Shown here: positions 24,312-27,995 of the stretch, one piece after another
How the letters are laid out: every line of letters starts with the position of its first letter
How positions within the stretch are numbered: the stretch's first letter is position 1
From: an uncultured Coriobacteriia bacterium
GTDB taxonomy: Bacteria; Actinomycetota; Coriobacteriia; Coriobacteriales; QAMH01
Reading direction: 5' to 3'
Assembly: GCA_902478425.1 (NCBI GenBank)
Contig: CABSKV010000008.1
Location: 1 to 27,995 of the forward strand
DNA length: 27,995 nucleotides
The notes under the pieces: generated by a model
Databases searched by the model: none
Told to the model about the DNA's origin: nothing
What the model saw: the letters and a program-made list of their open reading frames with translations, nothing else
Program-made: the position numbers and the translations under genes

Positions 24312-24696
24312 GGTCGGCCTCCTGTTCCTCGGCGACGCGTGGGTTCATCGGGAACTTCTGCGAGACCTTGTAGAACTCGCCCTGGAAGTCGAGGTTGATG
24401 CCGTAGATCTCGACGCCGAACAGGTCGTGCGTCTCGTTCTCGAAGACGAAGGCCGCCGGATACAGCTCGGTGATCGAGGGGACCGGCATGCCATCGGGCA
24501 CGTTCACGACAAGGCCCGTGATGCACCCGTCAGTCGCGCCGGGGGCGATGAAGGCGTAGAGGAGCTCGCAGGAGTCCTCGAGCGTCGTCGCGCAGATCTG
24601 CACGAAGCGATAGTTCTCCTGCTTGAGACCGGAGACGGTATCGAACAGGACATCGAGCTCGACGCGTTCGTATACGTTGGGCTGGAATTGAATCAT
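24304..24696 (-). CDS. echD: Ech-type hydrogenase subunit (NuoC-like, 30 kDa family)
   Basis: This 130-residue soluble subunit resembles the NuoC/30-kDa family and should help bind the large subunit to the membrane module. The diagnostic block is E-L-Y-P-A-A-F-V-F-E-N-E-T-H-D-L-F-G-V near 78-96. ATG 24696 is chosen because AGGAGG is six bases upstream; ATG 24702 directly abuts that site. The echC stop is 10 bases upstream and overlaps the ribosome site. The end overlaps echE by 8 bases. The length agrees with EchD. Confidence 0.9.
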   Translation of the reverse strand: MIQFQPNVYERVELDVLFDTVSGLKQENYRFVQICATTLEDSCELLYAFIAPGATDGCITGLVVNVPDGMPVPSITELYPAAFVFENETHDLFGVEIYGINLDFQGEFYKVSQKFPMNPRVAEEQEADHE

Positions 24697-24706
24697 GCTC
24701 ATCCTC

Positions 24707-25240
24707 CTACTCGACGCCCGCGCCCGAGGCACCGGGCACGTCGTCAATGTCGGCGACGGATGCGTGCGCGCCCGTCGAGGCGTCCTTCTCGGAGCGGTCC
24801 TTGTCGGCCGGGTTCATCTTCATGGCCTTGGCCTTCTCGTCGAGTATCCCCACGCCGGCAATGACGGCGTCGAGGATGGACTCGGGCTTGACGGCACAAC
24901 CCGGAACGTAGGCATCGACCGGAATCACGGTGTCGACGCCGCCCAGGATGTTGTAGCAGGTCTGGTAGACGCCGCCACCGCAGGCGCAGGCGCCACAAGC
25001 CACGACGACCTTGGGCTCGAGCATCTGATCGTAGATCTGCTTGACGACCGGCGCGTTCTGGTCGTTGATGCCTCCGGTGATGACGAAGATATCCGCGTGC
25101 TTGGGGTTGCCCGTGTTGACGACGCCGAAGCGCTCGGCATCGTAGAGCGGGGTGAGGGCCGCGAGGACCTCGATGTCACAGCCGTTGCAGCTGGAACCGT
25201 CGTAATGGATGATCCAAGGTGACTTTCCCACGTTCGACAT
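24707..25240 (-). CDS. echC: Ech-type hydrogenase small subunit (NuoB-like)
   Basis: This 177-residue protein is the electron-transfer small subunit that passes electrons to the NiFe site. The proximal-cluster cysteines are visible: C18-x2-C21 in SSCNGCD, the C82/C85/C87 group in ACGACACGGG and C115 in PGCAVKPE. The core ends near 135. The remaining 43 residues are a hydrophilic Asp/Lys/Ala/Gly-rich tail, which is unusual. ATG 25240 is chosen because GGGAGG is eight bases upstream; a GTG at 25249 overlaps that site. It lies 18 bases after echB and 10 before echD. Confidence 0.94.
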   Translation of the reverse strand: MSNVGKSPWIIHYDGSSCNGCDIEVLAALTPLYDAERFGVVNTGNPKHADIFVITGGINDQNAPVVKQIYDQMLEPKVVVACGACACGGGVYQTCYNILGGVDTVIPVDAYVPGCAVKPESILDAVIAGVGILDEKAKAMKMNPADKDRSEKDASTGAHASVADIDDVPGASGAGVE

Positions 25241-25258
25241 AGCTGGCACCTCCCAATC

Positions 25259-26143
25259 CTAGATGAAGAGCAGGTAGACGATGTTGAGCGTACCGGCGAC
25301 GAGCGCCACCCACCATGCGCTCTTGAGCATCGTCTCCCACTTGAAGCGGGCGAAGTTGTTGTCAATCCAGATCTCGAAGAACCAGACGACGAGCGCGACG
25401 ACGACGGCCACCAGGACGGCGACCCAGCCACCGGCCCAGACGAGGAACATGCCGGTCCAACCGAGGAAGAGCACGGTCTCGTACCAGTGCGAGAGCTCGA
25501 CGAGCGCAAGCGTGCGACCCGAGAACTCGGTCACGATGCCACGGACGATCTCCTGGTGCGCATGCTGGGCCATCGAGATGTCAAACGGCGACTTGCGCAG
25601 CTTGATGGTGAGCACGTACAGAAAGCCGATGAAGATGAGCGGCAGATAGCGTACGAGCGGCATCTCGGCGGAGAGCAGGTCGGCGACGTAGAACGAGCCG
25701 GTCGCCATGAACATGCCGATGGCGACGAGCAGCACCATGGGCTCGTACGACATGACCTGCACCGTCTCGCGCTCGGCGCCGAGATCGGCATACGGGGAGC
25801 GCGAGGAGTAGCCGGCGAGGATGAAGAACAGCGCGCCGAGCGTCTGGATGAAGACACAGAGCAGGAAGTTGCCACCGGCGAAGAACACCATGCCGGACAG
25901 CACGACGAAGATGAGGTAGAGCCACACGTAGAGGTCCTGCGCACCGTTGACGGTGGCGTCCTCCTTGGCGAGCAGCTTGCGGAAATCCCACCAGGGCTGC
26001 ATGAGCTTGGGGCCGATGCGGCCTTGCATGCCGGCGGTGATCTTGCGATCGAGGCCGGCGAGTATGCATCCGACGAAGGGTGCGATGACGAGGAAGGCGA
26101 TCACGCCGATGATCGACCAAATCGAGAAGCCGAAGATCTCCAT
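25259..26143 (-). CDS. echB: Ech-type hydrogenase membrane subunit (NuoH-like)
   Basis: This 294-residue membrane protein resembles EchB/NuoH, which links the hydrogenase arm to the ion channel. About seven or eight hydrophobic helices are visible. NuoH hallmarks are the cytoplasmic loops R-K-I-T-A-G-M-Q-G-R-I-G-P-K near 33-46 and GYSSRSPYADLGAERETVQVMSYEP near 111-135, with the charged residues that form the quinone-like site region. The later SPFDISMAQHAHQEIVRG loop also matches. Its ATG overlaps the echA stop by one base (TAATG). It is slightly longer than typical EchB. Confidence 0.95.
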   Translation of the reverse strand: MEIFGFSIWSIIGVIAFLVIAPFVGCILAGLDRKITAGMQGRIGPKLMQPWWDFRKLLAKEDATVNGAQDLYVWLYLIFVVLSGMVFFAGGNFLLCVFIQTLGALFFILAGYSSRSPYADLGAERETVQVMSYEPMVLLVAIGMFMATGSFYVADLLSAEMPLVRYLPLIFIGFLYVLTIKLRKSPFDISMAQHAHQEIVRGIVTEFSGRTLALVELSHWYETVLFLGWTGMFLVWAGGWVAVLVAVVVALVVWFFEIWIDNNFARFKWETMLKSAWWVALVAGTLNIVYLLFI

Positions 26144-27995
26144 TACTGGTTCCCCCCTTCACTACCCGGGGTATCCGAGTCCTGGGCGCCGGACGTGGCG
26201 TTCTGGACGAACATCTGGATGAAGAGCGTGTCCATGAGGTCGTCCATCGACTCGATGCCCATGTTCTGCTTGAGCGCGTCCTTGTTCTGCTCCCAGTACT
26301 GGTTGTAGTACTCGTAGTACTGCTGGTACGTGCTGAAGTCGATGCCGTTTTGCTCCCAGAGGCTATCCTCGTAGGAATCGCGCGCCGCCGAGGTGGTCGT
26401 GAGCGTCTCGGTCTCGGCCGCGACGGATTGCATGACGAAGGCAAAGGAGCTGAAGATGAGCGTGAGCGAGACGACGAGGCCGATGAGCACCATCTTCTTC
26501 TCGCCGAAGATGTCGCCCATGTACCAGTTGCGCTGCGTGGCGGCACTCACGCCGTTAAACGAGTTGCGGAACGTGCGCGCGTTCTCGTCCACGCCGACGC
26601 CGGAGAGGTACACCGGTGCGATGCGCTTCTTCGTATTGCCCGAAAAGCCGAGGAAGATGACGGCGATGACGAGCGCGATGACCGCCATGATCCACAGGTC
26701 GCCCAGCGGGATGGCATTCGACGAGACGCCGAACATCGTCTGCAGGTACGGAGCCACGACCGACACCGAGATGAGTGGGAAGGCGATGCAGCAGCCGACG
26801 GTGAGCACGGTCATGAGGCCGAGGCTCGCCCACTCGCTGCGATACACGGTGAGCTCGACGTCCTGCGCGTCGTTGTTCGCGATGGCGAGAATCTTGCCGA
26901 GCCACTTGGCCCAGAACATGAAGGTCGCAGCCGATCCGAAGACGAGCAGCATGAGCAGCACGACGTTCTCGGATTGCGCGAAGGACTGCAGTGCGGCCCA
27001 CTTCGAGACGAGCATGCCGAACGGCGCGATGAACATGCCCATGATGCCGATGGCCATGAGACGGGCCAGGCGCGGCATGCGTTGGAAGAGGTCGTCCATG
27101 TCCTCGATGTTGCGGCTACCGATATGATGCTCGGCGGTGCCGACGCACAGGAAGAGCAGCGACTTGGCGACCGCATGGAAGATGAGCAGGAAGATGGCGG
27201 CCCAGATGGCGCCGTCACTGCCGACACCGGCGCAGGCGACGATGAGGCCGAGGTTGGAGATGGTCGAGTACGCGAGCACGCGCTTGGCGTTGGATTGGCT
27301 GATGGCCGCAAGCGCGCAGAACAGGAAGGTCGCGATGCCGACGGTCATGACGAGGAAGCCGGGGATGGTGAAGCCGAAGCAGGGAGAGAGCTTGATGAGC
27401 AAAAATACGCCGGCCTTGACCATCGTCGACGAGTGCAGCAGGGCGGAAGTGGGCGTAGGCGCGACCATGGCGCCGAGCAGCCAACTCTGGAAGGGCATCT
27501 GGGCGGCCTTGGTGAACGCCGCGAGGGCGAACAGCAGCAGCGGCGCATAGGTGATGACGGCCATGCCGTTTGTCGTCAGCGCGATCGTCGTCTCGATGAA
27601 GCGGTCGAGCTCCATGACGCCGTAGAAGCTGCCGACCCAGATGAGCGCGACGGTGAAGGCGATGCCGCCGATCATGTTGAGGACGATCTGCAGGAAGGAG
27701 TTGTCGATGGCCTCCTTCGTGCGCGTGTAGCCAATGAGCGCGAACGAGCAGACCGTCGTGATCTCCCAGGCGCATAGCATCCAGGTGAGCGCATTGCAGA
27801 ACACGATTGCGAACATGGCGCCGAGGAAGGCGAACATGACGCCGAAGAAGGAGCTGCGGCGGTCGGGACCGCTGTTGTGCTCCTCGTGCACGCGCATGTA
27901 GCCCAGGCCGTAGACGATGATGCCCGAGCCCACGATGCCGATGATAAGCGCCATGATGATCGAGAAGTTGTCGATGTAGAGCTCGTTGACGACGT
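26143..27995 (-). CDS. echA: Ech-type hydrogenase antiporter-like subunit (NuoL-like), 5' end cut
   Basis: The frame runs open to the window edge, giving 617 visible residues without a start; the ATG at 27954 is internal, since 14 further codons upstream fit the family. The protein is an antiporter-like ion-translocating subunit (EchA/NuoL). Hallmarks are the AAFTKAAQMPFQSWLLGAMVAPTPTSALLHSSTMVKAG block with its conserved lysines, and VLAYSTISNLG. After the last helix comes a 92-residue polar, Tyr/Gln/Asp-rich tail (26146-26421), not seen in the usual family. By the positive-inside rule it would face outside. It is the first of the six ech genes visible; any earlier gene is out of view. Confidence 0.95.
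   Translation of the reverse strand, partial: VVNELYIDNFSIIMALIIGIVGSGIIVYGLGYMRVHEEHNSGPDRRSSFFGVMFAFLGAMFAIVFCNALTWMLCAWEITTVCSFALIGYTRTKEAIDNSFLQIVLNMIGGIAFTVALIWVGSFYGVMELDRFIETTIALTTNGMAVITYAPLLLFALAAFTKAAQMPFQSWLLGAMVAPTPTSALLHSSTMVKAGVFLLIKLSPCFGFTIPGFLVMTVGIATFLFCALAAISQSNAKRVLAYSTISNLGLIVACAGVGSDGAIWAAIFLLIFHAVAKSLLFLCVGTAEHHIGSRNIEDMDDLFQRMPRLARLMAIGIMGMFIAPFGMLVSKWAALQSFAQSENVVLLMLLVFGSAATFMFWAKWLGKILAIANNDAQDVELTVYRSEWASLGLMTVLTVGCCIAFPLISVSVVAPYLQTMFGVSSNAIPLGDLWIMAVIALVIAVIFLGFSGNTKKRIAPVYLSGVGVDENARTFRNSFNGVSAATQRNWYMGDIFGEKKMVLIGLVVSLTLIFSSFAFVMQSVAAETETLTTTSAARDSYEDSLWEQNGIDFSTYQQYYEYYNQYWEQNKDALKQNMGIESMDDLMDTLFIQMFVQNATSGAQDSDTPGSEGGNQ

Noticed and set aside
26350..27777. 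475-codon plus-strand open frame opposite echA
   Set aside because: Highly charged, E/D/R/H-rich composition mirrors the hydrophobic codons of the antiporter subunit on the minus strand.
22739..27995. Reading the NuoL/H/B/C/D/I-like genes as a complex I or Fpo fragment
   Set aside because: The large subunit has both nickel-binding cysteine pairs, there is no NuoA, J, K, M or N gene, and the order is that of Ech.

Overview
The window looks like a piece of a GC-rich (roughly 60 % or more) Gram-positive chromosome, most likely an anaerobic actinobacterium of the class Coriobacteriia. The reasons are the strong G/C third-position bias, frequent GTG starts with good Shine-Dalgarno sites, an RNase J with a long basic N-terminus, a VanW-type envelope protein, and anaerobic ferredoxin-linked metabolism. 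The genus cannot be fixed from the sequence alone. No transposon, phage, CRISPR array or resistance gene was seen.

Layout. Almost everything is on the minus strand, so transcription runs from high to low coordinates. (1) 27995-22069: an energy-converting [NiFe]-hydrogenase operon in the order echA-B-C-D-E-F (echA runs off the window edge), followed by pgsA. (2) 21927-16201: a large VanW envelope protein, then paaK, a double-ACT-domain protein and a PBP5-type D-Ala-D-Ala carboxypeptidase, with the last three tightly packed. (3) 16140-9650: a zinc-ribbon/FHA protein, an acyl-CoA synthetase, iorA, iorB, a SurA_N-type lipoprotein and gluQ, with spacings of a few bases and a GTGA overlap. (4) 8639-9684: the only plus-strand genes, tRNA-Ala(GGC) with its terminator and a TatD-family hydrolase. 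They diverge from a Fic-domain gene (8638-7646) whose promoter region carries a 12-bp perfect inverted repeat. (5) 7416-1: guaB, an HD-domain dGTPase-like protein, an M16 zinc peptidase overlapping dapB, then dapA and RNase J (cut by the window start).

How the genes may work together. IorAB oxidatively decarboxylates arylpyruvates to aryl-acetyl-CoA and reduces ferredoxin. The two CoA ligases can interconvert aryl acids and aryl-CoA, possibly recovering ATP in reverse, and the ACT protein may sense an amino acid. The Ech complex can re-oxidise reduced ferredoxin with protons, giving H2 and an ion gradient. Both halves of this circuit lie within about 16 kb, which is the most interesting system-level reading here. 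It is inference from gene content, not shown by the sequence.

Other notable points: IMP dehydrogenase appears to lack about 17 residues in its second CBS motif; EchA, EchC and EchF carry long charged or polar C-terminal tails; the Fic gene has a palindromic putative operator. No stretch longer than 300 bases lacks a gene.
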